64,000 nucleotides of DNA from Halegenticoccus tardaugens (GTDB lineage Archaea > Halobacteriota > Halobacteria > Halobacteriales > Haloferacaceae). Position 1 is the first letter of the stretch; each line of letters opens with the position of its first letter. The notes under the pieces are model-generated. The model saw only the letters and a program-made list of their open reading frames with translations. It was not told where the DNA came from and did no database searches. The position numbers and the translations under genes are program-made. Shown here in pieces: positions 52,978-61,852 of the stretch. The stretch is from the NCBI RefSeq assembly GCF_004116405.1, contig NZ_SDIC01000010.1:1-64000 (forward strand), in the 5' to 3' direction.

Positions 52978-53474
52978 GGGTGGTCCTCCATCAACTCGGT
53001 GACCTCCTTGACGCCTTCTTTTTCTTCTTCCCGAATATCTTCTAAGGCCGCAAGGAGTTTTGTGCGGTCGATTTCGAACGTCACGTCGCTCTCGTTGATT
53101 GCCGCGATGAGGTCATCGTAGAATTTGTACGCTGATTCTTCAGCGTGAAGTTGATCGTAGAGAATGTCGTCGAAATCTTCTGGCTTCGTTTTATCGTATC
53201 TATTCTGGACAAGCTGCTCGATGTGGGCTGCAGGCATGGTCTCCGCGTCCATCTGTTCAAGGAGATCTTCCAGTTGGTTTCGGTGGTGCGCGGATTCTTC
53301 GCGGGTTTCTGCCAGTAGGTTCTCGATGGTTGGATCAAGGTCGGCCTGTTCTGTAGGGGAGAGTGATTGGTGGTGTTGGGTGGCCCGTGCTTCGACGACC
53401 TCCTCTAGGACAATACCGAGCTGGAGGAGGCGAACCAATTGGTGGTTCGACGAAACATGGTTTCCAACATCCAT
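52974..53474 (-). CDS. Ferritin-like (four-helix) protein
   Basis: This 166-aa protein has helix-rich segments with spaced Glu/His pairs: LEEVVEARATQHHQ, TREESAHHRNQLEDLLEQM and LHAEESAYKFYDDLIAAI. These fit the EExxH-type ligands of rubrerythrin/ferritin-like diiron proteins, though the full ligand set is not certain. With DpsA next door it probably serves iron storage or peroxide handling. Divergent from dpsA. Confidence 0.6.
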   Translation of the reverse strand: MDVGNHVSSNHQLVRLLQLGIVLEEVVEARATQHHQSLSPTEQADLDPTIENLLAETREESAHHRNQLEDLLEQMDAETMPAAHIEQLVQNRYDKTKPEDFDDILYDQLHAEESAYKFYDDLIAAINESDVTFEIDRTKLLAALEDIREEEKEGVKEVTELMEDHP

Positions 53475-53682
53475 ACACTATGATTGGGTCTGACCGGCCG
53501 TTAAAGATTTGTATTGATATGTAGAGTACCTCCAATCAATTCATGTTTTATAGTTGCTATTTATATTCGGAGATATGGATAATCCTGGTCTTATCGGGAG
53601 AGTACCGGATTTTTAGGCGATACGAAAATTTATCCGATAATTGAAAAGTTATAAGAAGTTCGGCTGCCTACCCTCAACCGTA

Positions 53683-54228
53683 ATGAGTACCCAAGAAACC
53701 GTTCGCAGACAGGCCGGCAGCGTCCACGAGAACCCCGTCCGTCTCGACAAAGAGAAGGCCGAGCAGATCATCAACGCGCTTAACACGGACCTCGCCGACG
53801 CGTACGTCTTGTACCACCAGCTCCACAAGCACCACTGGAACGTCGAAGGAGCCGAACACCTCAGCATCCACGTCTTCCTCCAGGAGGCCTACGAAGACGT
53901 TGAGGAGGCTGCCGACGAGATCGCCGAGCGTATCCAGGCTATCGGTGGGGTCCCGCACGCCAGTATGCCTGCCCTCTCGGAGGCCGCCACGGTCGAACCT
54001 GAAGACGAAGACGTCTACGACATCCGCACGTCCTTCGAGAACGACCTGGGGATATACGGCGACATTATCGAGAGCTACCGCGAACACATCGAACTCGCCG
54101 AAGGCCTCGGTGACTACGCAACCGGCGAGATGCTCCGTGAACAGCTGGAGGACCTCGAAGAGCACGCCCACGTCATCGACCACTACCTCGAAGACGATAC
54201 CCTCGTCCTCGAATCTGCGACGAAGTAA
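53683..54228 (+). CDS. dpsA: DpsA, ferritin-like DNA-protecting protein
   Basis: In this 181-aa protein the start MSTQETVRRQAGSVHENPVR is chosen because it matches Halobacterium DpsA in length and opening. The Dps ligands are visible in YHQLHKHHWNVEGAEHLSIH and the following DVEEAADEIAERIQAIGG. DpsA forms a 12-subunit shell that oxidises and stores iron. The promoter has gttataag about 35 bp upstream and an iron-box half site tttttaggc at about 53611. Confidence 0.95.
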   Translation: MSTQETVRRQAGSVHENPVRLDKEKAEQIINALNTDLADAYVLYHQLHKHHWNVEGAEHLSIHVFLQEAYEDVEEAADEIAERIQAIGGVPHASMPALSEAATVEPEDEDVYDIRTSFENDLGIYGDIIESYREHIELAEGLGDYATGEMLREQLEDLEEHAHVIDHYLEDDTLVLESATK

Positions 54229-54252
54229 CCTCTCGCTGATACGAATTTGTAG

Positions 54253-54650
54253 TGTATACCCGCGTCTTCAGGCGCGGGTCGAGCGGGAGGCCCGACCGAT
54301 CATCCGCCGTCGGGTGCCGGGGCGGATATCCCACGATGGTACGTTTGAGCGCCTGTGCTGGTTGTTTTGATGTGCTACTCCAGCGGAGAGAGTCATGCCA
54401 GAGAACACACGCATGTCGATGACTCAGTTGGAGATGGGGCCTGAGTGACCGGGCCACAGCCCTCCCACGGGAGGTAAACCGAGAGATTCCCTTGGTGTCT
54501 CGCGAGAGCAACGCTCTCGCGGACTCATCGGAAGACTGTGTCTTCCGAGATGTCGCCGGTTTCCTCCGAGTGCGGGTTGAAACCTCGAAGGCCACTGGCC
54601 GCTATCCCACGGTGGGATGCCACGCCCTCACGGGCGTGGAGATGGTCACT
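54253..54650 (+). mobile_element. tnpB-less IS200/IS605-type remnant
   Basis: Begins with the hairpin acccgcgtcttcaggcgcgggt and ends ccacgccctcacgggcgtgg agatggtcac, a right-end form. Frames inside are broken. It contains two of the hairpins described at 50094. It sits between dpsA and the amphi-Trp gene. Confidence 0.6.
54501..54548. repeat. Two hairpins with 9-bp stems
   Basis: H5 54501-54521 cgcgagagc-aac-gctctcgcg; H6 54528-54548 tcggaagac-tgt-gtcttccga. Same geometry as the array in IS-C, spaced by 6 bp. Confidence 0.75.
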
Positions 54651-54655
54651 CTACG

Positions 54656-54958
54656 CTAGTTGACGTCTGGTGCGTTTTCGTCGGTTTGTCCGGGGAGTTC
54701 AATTTCGATTTCGAGTTCCGGTTCCCCGACACCGTCGAAATCGATCTCCAATTCGACGGGCTCGCCGAAAGGGAACGGTAGTTCCCATTTGTCGTCACTG
54801 ATAGTGAGCGTGTCCTCGTCGCGGAGTTGTTCGCCCAAGTTGATCAGGAACTTACCCGCTTCACTCGCATCAAGCCGGTATTCTTGTTCGAATTCACGTC
54901 CGGTTCGAATTGTGGTCAGGTTTTCCTCGGTGTCGGCGGAGTCGTCTGCCATCGTCAC
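54656..54958 (-). CDS. Amphi-Trp domain protein
   Basis: In this 100-aa protein, FEQEYRLDASEAGKFLINLG, DDKWELPFPFGEPVELEIDF is the amphi-Trp domain pattern: a small alpha/beta unit with a conserved Trp in an amphipathic strand, common in haloarchaea. Acidic throughout. MTM start; the Met two codons on (54952) is also possible. Role unknown. The hairpin of an IS end lies upstream at 54999-55022. Confidence 0.8.
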   Translation of the reverse strand: MTMADDSADTEENLTTIRTGREFEQEYRLDASEAGKFLINLGEQLRDEDTLTISDDKWELPFPFGEPVELEIDFDGVGEPELEIEIELPGQTDENAPDVN

Positions 54959-55258
54959 CCTGATAGCGACTTCACAGAGGAAAACGCGTCGATTGACCTC
55001 CTCCCGCGCCTGAAGACGCGGGTATGCGCTCGCAACTCTATCAAGATGCTATGGAGGAACCAGATTCCCCTCAGATGGCCGTTTAGCTGAATTGAGGCGC
55101 TAAGCCCCCTTCCTCAGCGAGCGCCGACCGAAGGAAAGGCGTGAGTAGGGAGGGGATACAGCGCCGCACAGTTTTCATACACTCTACGGTTGCAGGCCCA
55201 CAGGACCACGCAGTCGCAACGTTTTTACAGTAGGGTGGAATAGTATTGAACGAACCCA

Positions 55259-55663
55259 ATGGAATACGACCTCGACTCGGGAGCGCACTCGACGTTTTCC
55301 CTGCACTACCACCTGATACTCACCACAAAGTATCGGCGCGGAGTGCTAACCGAGGAGCGAACCCAATTCATTCACGAGGTCATCAGCGGGTTCACGGACA
55401 ACTACGGTGTCGAACTGACGAACCTCGACGGCGAGGACGACCACGTTCATATCCTGTTCCGAGCGAAACCAACCACAGACCTCGTGAAGTTCATCAACAC
55501 GGTCAAGGGCGCGACCGCCCGCCGTATCCGCAACGAGTACGCGGACGAACTGAAGACCGAACTGTGGGGCGACTCGTTCTGGAACGACTCGTACTGCCTC
55601 ATATCGACGGGGCAAGTGTCGCTGGATGTGCTGAAACAGTACGTCGAGAACCAACGCGAGTAG
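55259..55663 (+). CDS. tnpA: IS200-type Y1 (HUH) transposase TnpA
   Basis: In this 134-aa protein, the HUH motif is EDDHVHILF near 60-68 and the catalytic tyrosine lies in LDVLKQYVENQ near the C-terminus. FSLHYHLILTTKYRRGVL is the typical opening. It cuts and joins single-stranded element ends at hairpins, without target duplication. tnpB starts 6 bp downstream. Complete and apparently functional. Confidence 0.95.
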   Translation: MEYDLDSGAHSTFSLHYHLILTTKYRRGVLTEERTQFIHEVISGFTDNYGVELTNLDGEDDHVHILFRAKPTTDLVKFINTVKGATARRIRNEYADELKTELWGDSFWNDSYCLISTGQVSLDVLKQYVENQRE

Positions 55664-55669
55664 AGAGCC

Positions 55670-56965
55670 ATGTACTACGCCTACAAGTACCGTCTCAAGC
55701 CGTCCGACGCCCATCGTGAGGAGTTGGACCGCCACCGAGACATTTGTCGGCAACTCTACAACCACACGCGTTACCGCCTCAACGAGTACCAAGACGAACA
55801 CGGCGAACTGCCGTCCATGACCACCCTGCGGTCGGAACTACCCGACCTCAAGAAGTGGTGGGACGGCCTCTCGGACGTGTACTCGAAGGTTCTCCAAACC
55901 GTCGTGGAACGCCTGTTCGACAACCTCAAAGGACTCTCCAAGCTCAAGGAGAATGGCTACGGCGTCGGTCACCTCAAGTGGAAGCCGCCACGGGAGTTCC
56001 GCAGTTTCACCTACAGTCAGTCTGGCTTCAAGCTCGACAAGAAGGGCGGTCAGACTGTCCTGTCACTCTCGAAACTCGCGGACATACCGATTCGGCTTCA
56101 CCGCGCCATCCCCGACGATGCCAAACTCAAGCAGGTCACGGTCAAGAAGGAACCGACGGGCGAGTGGTTCGCCACGTTCGGCGTCCAAATGGACCGTGAC
56201 CCACCCGAACCGCCTGAGAATCCCGAACGGTGCGTCGGTATCGACGTAGGGGTTCTCAAGTACGCCCACGACACGGACGGAACGGCGGTCGGGTCGCTCG
56301 ACCTTTCGACGGAACGTGAACGCTTGGAGCGCGAGCAACGGAAGCTCTCGCGGAAGCAACACGGATCGAACAACTACGAGAAGCAACGGCGTCGGGTCGC
56401 GGAGTGTCACGCCGACCTCCGACGGAAGCGCCGCGACTTTTTGCACAAACTCTCGAACTACTACGCGAGAGAGTACGACCTCGTAGCGGTCGAAGACCTG
56501 AACGTGAAGGGGATGATGGAATCGCCGTCGAACAGCCGCAATACGGCGTCTGCCGCGTGGCGAACGTTCCTCTCGTTGCTCGAATACAAGTGCGAGCGCA
56601 AGGGGACGCACTTCGTGGCGGTCAACCCGAGAGGGACAACCAAGGAGTGCGCGTCGTGCGGTGTCTCGACGGACAAACCGTTGTGGGTCCGTGAACACTC
56701 CTGTCCTGCCTGCGGGTTTGAGGCGGACAGGGACGCGAACGCGGCGTGGAACATTCTTTCTCGCGACCTCGAAGATATAGGAGTGGGACACTCCGAATCA
56801 ACTCCTCAGAATCGCGGTGCGATTCTGATGGGCTGCGAAAATCGCTACGCGATTTTCGAACGCCTGTGGAGACTGCGCTCCCTGTGGGAACCGATTCGGT
56901 TCCTGCAAAGCGCGTCGTGGAAGCAGGAAGCCCCGGCCTCACGGAGCGAACGGCGTCAGCCGTGA
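55670..56965 (+). CDS. tnpB: TnpB RNA-guided nuclease (IS-A) with altered C-terminus
   Basis: In this 431-aa protein, RuvC-I is GIDVGVLKYAHDTDGTA, RuvC-II LVAVEDLNVKGMM, the zinc finger CASCGVSTDKPLWV...CPACG, and RuvC-III EADRDANAAWNIL. It is intact through HSESTP. Compared with IS-B, an insert of about 57 bp with two hairpins (56806-56858) then puts the last 55 codons in another frame (ending SERRQP instead of ASAVSE). The core is unaffected, so activity may remain. Confidence 0.9.
   Translation: MYYAYKYRLKPSDAHREELDRHRDICRQLYNHTRYRLNEYQDEHGELPSMTTLRSELPDLKKWWDGLSDVYSKVLQTVVERLFDNLKGLSKLKENGYGVGHLKWKPPREFRSFTYSQSGFKLDKKGGQTVLSLSKLADIPIRLHRAIPDDAKLKQVTVKKEPTGEWFATFGVQMDRDPPEPPENPERCVGIDVGVLKYAHDTDGTAVGSLDLSTERERLEREQRKLSRKQHGSNNYEKQRRRVAECHADLRRKRRDFLHKLSNYYAREYDLVAVEDLNVKGMMESPSNSRNTASAAWRTFLSLLEYKCERKGTHFVAVNPRGTTKECASCGVSTDKPLWVREHSCPACGFEADRDANAAWNILSRDLEDIGVGHSESTPQNRGAILMGCENRYAIFERLWRLRSLWEPIRFLQSASWKQEAPASRSERRQP
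56806..56858. repeat. Two hairpins inserted in the tnpB 3' end of IS-A
   Basis: H7 56806-56828 tcagaatcgc-ggt-gcgattctga; H8 56836-56858 cgaaaatcgc-tac-gcgattttcg. 10-bp stems and 3-nt loops with a GC step at the loop. Absent from the same place in IS-B and IS-C. Confidence 0.8.
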
Positions 56966-56988
56966 GCGAGTAGGCCGGGGTAGTTCAC
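56866..56988 (+). ncRNA. Guide-RNA scaffold region of IS-A
   Basis: gtggagactgcgctccctgt gggaaccgattcggttcctg ... gtagttcac. The stem gggaaccg-at-tcggttcc and the long terminal hairpin are conserved among the copies. The predicted guide is agtgattcaccaagagatgt. Confidence 0.5.
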
Positions 56989-57206
56989 AGTGATTCACCA
57001 AGAGATGTTCACTCTCAATGACTAATTGTCCGGCTAAGACGTTTTTACTGTTCTATTGAAACACTCAATCAGTGATAATTTGGCGAAGTCGGGATGAATA
57101 CAGAGCGCGTATGCCCAAGTATGGGTTGTCGAACGGAGGTTCTCAAACCAGACACTATTGAGTGCCTGTAGTGAGTATTTATGGCCAGAGTGCCATACTT
57201 CGGCCG

Positions 57207-57863
57207 ATGGCTACTGAGGCGACCTTCACGATTCCTGCAGACCAGTTTCCTCTCGGGACAGTCTTTCAGCAATTACCGGATGTAACGATCACACTGGAGC
57301 GAATTATCCCCGCACAGGACGTGATCGTTCCATACTTCTGGGTCCGCGGAACTATCGTTGACGATATCGAGGAGTCGTTTTCTGACCATCCAGGGGTGAA
57401 AGCTATGCGCCTTGTTGACTCCGTTGAGGACGAGTATCTGTTGCGTGTCGAGTGGGCACTGGAATACACCGGTATTCTCAGCACGCTGGCGGAGACAGAG
57501 ATCCCACTTCTCCAAGCCGTTGGCACGAAACAGCAATGGACATTTGAGGTACGTGGCGATGACCGAAGCGACATTGCGACCTTTCAGCAACGCTGTCGAG
57601 AGGTAGATATCCCAGTTACGTTGACGAAGCTGCACGCGCTCATGCCAGTTGAAACGGAGACCGAGACGGCACTCACCGACACACAACAGGAAGCGCTGGT
57701 CCTCGCCTACAACCGTGGCTACTTCGAGTCTCCGCGCGAGGTGACGATGGAAGACCTCGGTGACGAACTCGACATCTCTCAGCAGGCCGTCGCGTCTCGA
57801 CTCCGGCGTGGAATCAAACAGATCCTCGGAAATACTCTTTCCCAGACGGAGCAACCGAATTAG
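57207..57863 (+). CDS. HTH_10 (Bat-type) transcription regulator
   Basis: The start MATEATFTIPADQFPLGTVF is chosen (TATA-like gagtatttatgg about 30 bp upstream, leaderless); 218 aa. The C-terminal HTH_10 domain is LTDTQQEALVLAYNRGYFES and ELDISQQAVASRLRRGIKQI. The N-terminal 150 residues resemble the sensor-like part of bacterio-opsin-activator relatives. Signal unknown. Confidence 0.85.
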   Translation: MATEATFTIPADQFPLGTVFQQLPDVTITLERIIPAQDVIVPYFWVRGTIVDDIEESFSDHPGVKAMRLVDSVEDEYLLRVEWALEYTGILSTLAETEIPLLQAVGTKQQWTFEVRGDDRSDIATFQQRCREVDIPVTLTKLHALMPVETETETALTDTQQEALVLAYNRGYFESPREVTMEDLGDELDISQQAVASRLRRGIKQILGNTLSQTEQPN

Positions 57864-57935
57864 TAGGTTGCTTAAAAGAGTGTTGTATAGCCAAAACCAA
57901 CTCTGATCTTGGCTTGCGAAAGAGATAGACGTACA

Positions 57936-58124
57936 ATGCCCACTGGGGAGTACGAACGAAAGCTCGCCAAATGTATCGACTGTGATGCTGCGTATCCGGT
58001 TAGGAAATGGTCTGACGGGACAACTCAACCGATTGGGTGTAATAACTGTCAGTGTGGATCAACAGAATTTCGAGTTCTCAAATATTCGCTCGACTCCGCT
58101 TACCAAACAGATGAATCCACTTAA
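57936..58124 (+). CDS. Small zinc-ribbon protein (62 aa)
   Basis: MPTGEYERKLAKCIDCDAAY ... CNNCQCGSTEFRVLKY. CxxC pairs at about 11-14 and 33-36 form a zinc ribbon. Start chosen at 57936; an in-frame ATG lies 27 bp upstream. Role unknown. Confidence 0.7.
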   Translation: MPTGEYERKLAKCIDCDAAYPVRKWSDGTTQPIGCNNCQCGSTEFRVLKYSLDSAYQTDEST

Positions 58125-58268
58125 CAAGTAAACTATATAAATTGTCATATTGGTCGGGGTACTGCAGACGATGCGAACCACTCGAAGCTCTGTACTGACT
58201 CATCCTCTGTATTCGGCATGCCATTCCTGTCACAACTTGAGGGTCTCACAGAGCTGTCTACGTTAAAA

Positions 58269-58412
58269 TTAATGTTCTCGCGCCTGTACTTCGACGAAGG
58301 TGTCGTTTCCACAAACCTTACATTTGTTTGGTGGCTGAAATCGTGCATAGACGACCGCACACGTATTGCACGCGAATAGGGGTCGGCCATGCTGGTCTTG
58401 CTGATCGGACAT
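58269..58412 (-). CDS. Small zinc-ribbon protein (47 aa)
   Basis: MSDQQDQHGRPLFACNTCAV VYARFQPPNKCKVCGNDTF. Two CxxC pairs (CNTC, CKVC) spaced by 16 residues form a rubredoxin-like zinc ribbon. The ATG at 58412 is preceded by AT-rich DNA. Convergent with the zinc-ribbon gene at 57936, which has a similar ending motif (CG-x-TEF versus CGNDTF). Confidence 0.7.
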   Translation of the reverse strand: MSDQQDQHGRPLFACNTCAVVYARFQPPNKCKVCGNDTFVEVQAREH

Positions 58413-58559
58413 ATAGAGAGGACATGGTCCCCATGTAAAAGGAGTACTGGGCAGGCTTTTTGCGTTTCAATAAAATATAGTAAAATCTACAGACTGAGCA
58501 GCCCGAGTGTCTCGGGGTCAAGCCCCGAGGCGGTTCACCTCAGGGATTCACATAACTGT

Positions 58560-58969
58560 CGGGCGAGGAAGCCCACGACTGTAGTCGTGGGAGGAATCGC
58601 CCGTCGTTAGTTTCTGTCGCCTGCATCGAAAGAGATCGGCTCTCTTGGGGCGGTTTGTACGACACTGCTGAGCGGCCAAAACGGACGCTTGGTAGGGGCC
58701 TCCGTAGGCAGGCCCTGAACTCGGGGACTATGACCGCGAACGTGACGCCACTGGCCGCTCCGTTCCCACTGTTGGGATTGAGCGGGAGATGAGAACACCG
58801 GGAATTAAAGCCGGGTGAGTCGGCTTCGGACGCAGACTACGGGACGGAACACCACGCAGGAATCCCCTCCGTGTGCCCGTCCTGCCGCCGTGAACCGCGC
58901 CCATGAGTAATCGAGTCGTGTGCCGAAACCGTCGGGGAAAGTCCATGACTGTAGTCATGGGTAGCTTAC
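58560..58969 (+). mobile_element. tnpB-less IS200/IS605-type element (copy E5)
   Basis: Left hairpin cccacgactgtagtcgtggg (about 58572-58591), right hairpin catgactgtagtcatgggtagcttac ending at 58969. The right hairpin differs from E1 (cacgac to catgac) with the matching change in the other arm (gtcgtg to gtcatg), so the stem is kept. Confidence 0.75.
58712..58810 (+). ncRNA. Putative structured RNA core (copy E5)
   Basis: ccctgaactcggggactatg ... gggattgagcgggagatgag aacaccgggaattaaag. The second loop reads cccACTGTTggg against cccTATATTggg in E1. The predicted guide past the right end (58970) is gattggttcatcagccgttc. Confidence 0.45.
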
Positions 58970-59035
58970 GATTGGTTCATCAGCCGTTCTCCGATAGAGA
59001 TCACTGCTCTAGTTAACTGTGCGAAGTTAAGTAAC

Positions 59036-59200
59036 TCATCTACCTAATCCACATTCCTAATTCATCTATCTAATCTATTTCCCTCATTACCTACTTGTCT
59101 ATCTCCCTCGTCCGCTGATGGGGATATGGCATACATGTAACCAATCCCAATAGCTCACATACATGAATTAGGTAGATAGATTAGGTGACTGTCTGACGTA
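59036..59200. promoter_or_regulatory. Iteron-like repeats before parA (candidate parS or operator)
   Basis: Repeats of ctaNctaat: catctacctaatccac, catctatctaatctat, cattacctacttgtctatct, and inverted tgaattaggtagatagatta ggtg. The 165-bp stretch is AT-rich and lies directly ahead of the parA/parB pair, where plasmid centromeres or autoregulatory sites usually are. Confidence 0.55.
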
Positions 59201-59234
59201 CCTTTATTATGTGGTCGAGCAATCCACCAAACAC

Positions 59235-60146
59235 ATGCCTATCACGTACACGGTCTACTCGGAATCCGGTGGCATTCACAAGACAACGTGGACCGCCAAC
59301 CTTGCCAAAGCCCACGCCCGCCAAGGCTTCGATGTTCTCGTCATTGACCTCGACCACCAGGCTGCCAACCTCACTTACCTCTTCGATGTCGAGGAAGGTC
59401 GCGATGATCCCGACACCGATAACCTCGTCCGACACATCCTCGGACGGCCCGGAGGCGACTTTGAAGACCTCATCCGAAGTACTGACGAGGGAATCGACGT
59501 CCTCCCCGCCCACGACATGCTCGAAGAATTCACCGAGCTCCTCCTCCAACGCGAACGCTTCGAGGAGAACATGGGCGACGACTTCAACCGCTACGAACAG
59601 CTCTACAACGTCCTCTGGAAGAAGAACAACGTCCAGAAGAACTACGACGTTGTTATCGTCGATCCGAATGCTCGTGCTGAGATCATGCTCTACAATGCCA
59701 TCTACGCCACCCGGACCTTGGTCGCTCCGACCAAACCTGCCGGCAAGGGCAACAAGAGTCTGGACGGTCTAAGCGGCCTCCTCGAAAGCATGAGTGAGAA
59801 TCTTGGCATCGATGTCGGCGTCGCTGCTGTCATTCTCTCTGGCGCCGGCGACACGAGCACGCACCGCCGCTACATCGAGCAGATGGAGGACGAGTACGGT
59901 ATCGCAGCCGCGATCGGAAAACGCGAAAGCATGATGGATGAGATGTGGGACGCACAGGGCAGTGCGTTCAAGGTCGTTGAGGAGGGCTGGCATAACGGTG
60001 AGAAGGGTACGCGCCGCCTGCGCGACCGCGAAATCGAATCCCTCGAAATCATACTCGAGATCGCCAGCTACCTCGTCGCAGAGTTCGATGTCGAACTGCC
60101 CGAAGAACCCACTCTCAACATCGAGAACACGGAGGTGATCTCCTGA
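59235..60146 (+). CDS. parA: ParA-family partition ATPase
   Basis: The start MPITYTVYSESGGIHKTTWT is chosen; 303 aa. The deviant Walker A SESGGIHKTT keeps the GG..KTT core but lacks the usual leading Lys of KGG, as I recall for haloarchaeal ParA proteins. The A' box is VLVIDLDHQAANLTYL and Walker B DVVIVDPNARAEIM. It distributes plasmid copies together with the partner encoded directly downstream (1-bp overlap). Confidence 0.85.
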   Translation: MPITYTVYSESGGIHKTTWTANLAKAHARQGFDVLVIDLDHQAANLTYLFDVEEGRDDPDTDNLVRHILGRPGGDFEDLIRSTDEGIDVLPAHDMLEEFTELLLQRERFEENMGDDFNRYEQLYNVLWKKNNVQKNYDVVIVDPNARAEIMLYNAIYATRTLVAPTKPAGKGNKSLDGLSGLLESMSENLGIDVGVAAVILSGAGDTSTHRRYIEQMEDEYGIAAAIGKRESMMDEMWDAQGSAFKVVEEGWHNGEKGTRRLRDREIESLEIILEIASYLVAEFDVELPEEPTLNIENTEVIS

Positions 60147-60682
60147 TGGGGGGGCTCAAGAAGGGCACCGGCTCCCTCAATTTCGAGGAAGAAGAGACCG
60201 ACAACGAGCACGAGAATACCTCGGAGCAGGAGTCTAATAGCATAACCGAGTCACAGACCCATTCTGCGGACACGTTAGCAGAATCGGCTACGGAAAATAA
60301 CGAACACGAGCTAGCCCCTCCACAGGACCAAGACCTGGATTCAGAACCGCGAGCCATGGCAACGGCGGATACCGCCCCATCGCCAGCCGCCGACACGACG
60401 CCACAGGCACCCAATTTCGACATAGATAACCTCCCCTACCTCGTACAGCGGCAGATGCGCGGCGCCTCAGTAAACGCGGACCGTACGAACCAGCTCCTCC
60501 TCGAAGTCCGCCCTTTCGTCAAGGACGACGAAGACACCTTCCTCGACGATCTTCGAGACCTCGTCGACGGCCCCGTCTACAAGGGCGACGCACGCGAGGC
60601 CGCGATGGTCGTCGCCCAGGAAAATCCCGAACTCGTCGCCAAGAAGCTCAGCGAATGGGGTATCGAATACCTCGACAAATAA
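60146..60682 (+). CDS. ParB-like partner protein
   Basis: In this 178-aa protein, a short basic opening (MGGLKKGTGSLNFEEE) is followed by a disordered acidic stretch to about 90. A helical C-terminal domain follows (DIDNLPYLVQRQMRGASVNA, TFLDDLRDLVDGPVYKGDAR). It is not a canonical ParB; the assignment rests on its place, coupled to parA by overlapping TGATG. Confidence 0.6.
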   Translation: MGGLKKGTGSLNFEEEETDNEHENTSEQESNSITESQTHSADTLAESATENNEHELAPPQDQDLDSEPRAMATADTAPSPAADTTPQAPNFDIDNLPYLVQRQMRGASVNADRTNQLLLEVRPFVKDDEDTFLDDLRDLVDGPVYKGDAREAAMVVAQENPELVAKKLSEWGIEYLDK

Positions 60683-60721
60683 CTCCACTCCCGGCTCCCT
60701 CGATTCGCCAATCTCTGCTGC

Positions 60722-61357
60722 CTAGGAGATGAAATCCTTGATAATCCGGCCTTCAGCCCGATGCAGAACGCCACTAGCGGCCGATTGGTTGACTTCAAAC
60801 GTTTCTGCAAGCTCGATGAGTGTACAGCCACGAGGACTGTCGTAGTAGCCGCGTTCAACCGCTTTAGTAATGAACTCTCGTTGGCGCTCGGTCAGGAGTC
60901 CGCTCGCCTCGTATGATTGAGTGACCGACACGATCTCATAGGGGATGTCAGCCGCTGCTAACGCGGTAGTGAACTCCGACAACTGCTTCTGTGAGCCGAT
61001 TAGATCACCTGATATCCACCCGTCTCGGATGATAAGGGGAAGTCGCGGAAGGTTCCCCGTTGCACGTCTCATCTCATACGATGACGGCATTGGAAACATG
61101 CACTGGATTAGTACCATCCCCTCGTCGGAATGGAGCACGTCGTACGAGCGTACCTCTGGTGCGCCGTCGAACCGGCGAACGATGGCGTCCCCGTCTGGTG
61201 TCGTTACTTCGACCAATTCGAGCACGTCATCGTCTATGGGATGGGTCGCCAGGATCTTGAACTCGGCATCCGAGAAGTCGGTCGAGACGGCAGCCAGCCA
61301 ATTATCGTCGTCTACCCCAATCTTGACCTTCAGGTGTACACGAGGCATAACACGCAA
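60722..61357 (-). CDS. HTH_10 (Bat-type) transcription regulator
   Basis: In this 211-aa protein, the C-terminal HTH_10 is LLTERQREFITKAVERGYYD SP, IELAETFEVNQSAASGVLHR. The N-terminal part is a sensor-like domain as in haloarchaeal Bat relatives. Divergent from the doxX gene, the likely target. A start at 61348 (MPRVHL) is also possible. Confidence 0.85.
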   Translation of the reverse strand: MRVMPRVHLKVKIGVDDDNWLAAVSTDFSDAEFKILATHPIDDDVLELVEVTTPDGDAIVRRFDGAPEVRSYDVLHSDEGMVLIQCMFPMPSSYEMRRATGNLPRLPLIIRDGWISGDLIGSQKQLSEFTTALAAADIPYEIVSVTQSYEASGLLTERQREFITKAVERGYYDSPRGCTLIELAETFEVNQSAASGVLHRAEGRIIKDFIS

Positions 61358-61463
61358 AAGTTGGCTGACGAGTGGCTTAACAGACTCGCGGACGCCTTAT
61401 AAAGGTGAATCTATTCACGCGCAAATCCGTCGTCTCGCCCAGCGTAGCACGTAGAGAATATCT

Positions 61464-61697
61464 ATGAGCACAATTGAAACGGCCATCCCCGTCGTGCAAG
61501 GACTACTCGGATTCATCATGGTGGGTGCGGGCAGTGCGAAGATAATCGGCATTGACTTCGCGAAAAAGGATTTCGAACGATACGGCTATCCAGAGTGGTT
61601 CCGATTCGTTACCGGTGGCATCGAAGTTATTGGAGGCCTCGGGTTGCTCATCGGTCTCGTATTCGCGCCGATTCTCGCTGTTCTCGGCGGAATTTCC
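61464..61697 (+). pseudogene. DoxX-family membrane protein, N-terminal part, split by IS-B
   Basis: MSTIETAIPVVQGLLGFIMV GAGSAKIIGIDFAKKDFERY GYPEWFRFVTG is the DoxX opening; helices continue to LAVLGGIS. There the left end of IS-B begins and the frame stops after 82 codons. The rest of the gene is at 63254-63393. Confidence 0.85.
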
Positions 61698-61852
61698 GAA
61701 TTGAGGCGCTAAGTCCCCTTCCTCAACGAGCGACCGAAGGGAGCGAGTAGGGAGGGCATACAGCACCGCACAGTTCTCAAACGCGTTCGGTAGCAGACCC
61801 ACAGGCCCACGTACCGACACGCTTATGTCTATCCATAGTCTATACACTCGTA

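Larger units (their letters stand above)
55088..56988 (+). mobile_element. Complete IS200/IS605-family element IS-A (tnpA + tnpB)
   Basis: The left end tgaattgaggcgctaagccc begins at 55088; the right end ccggggtagttcac ends at 56988. It is the only element here with a Y1 transposase and could mobilise the others. The end sequences match IS-B and IS-C. Confidence 0.85.
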
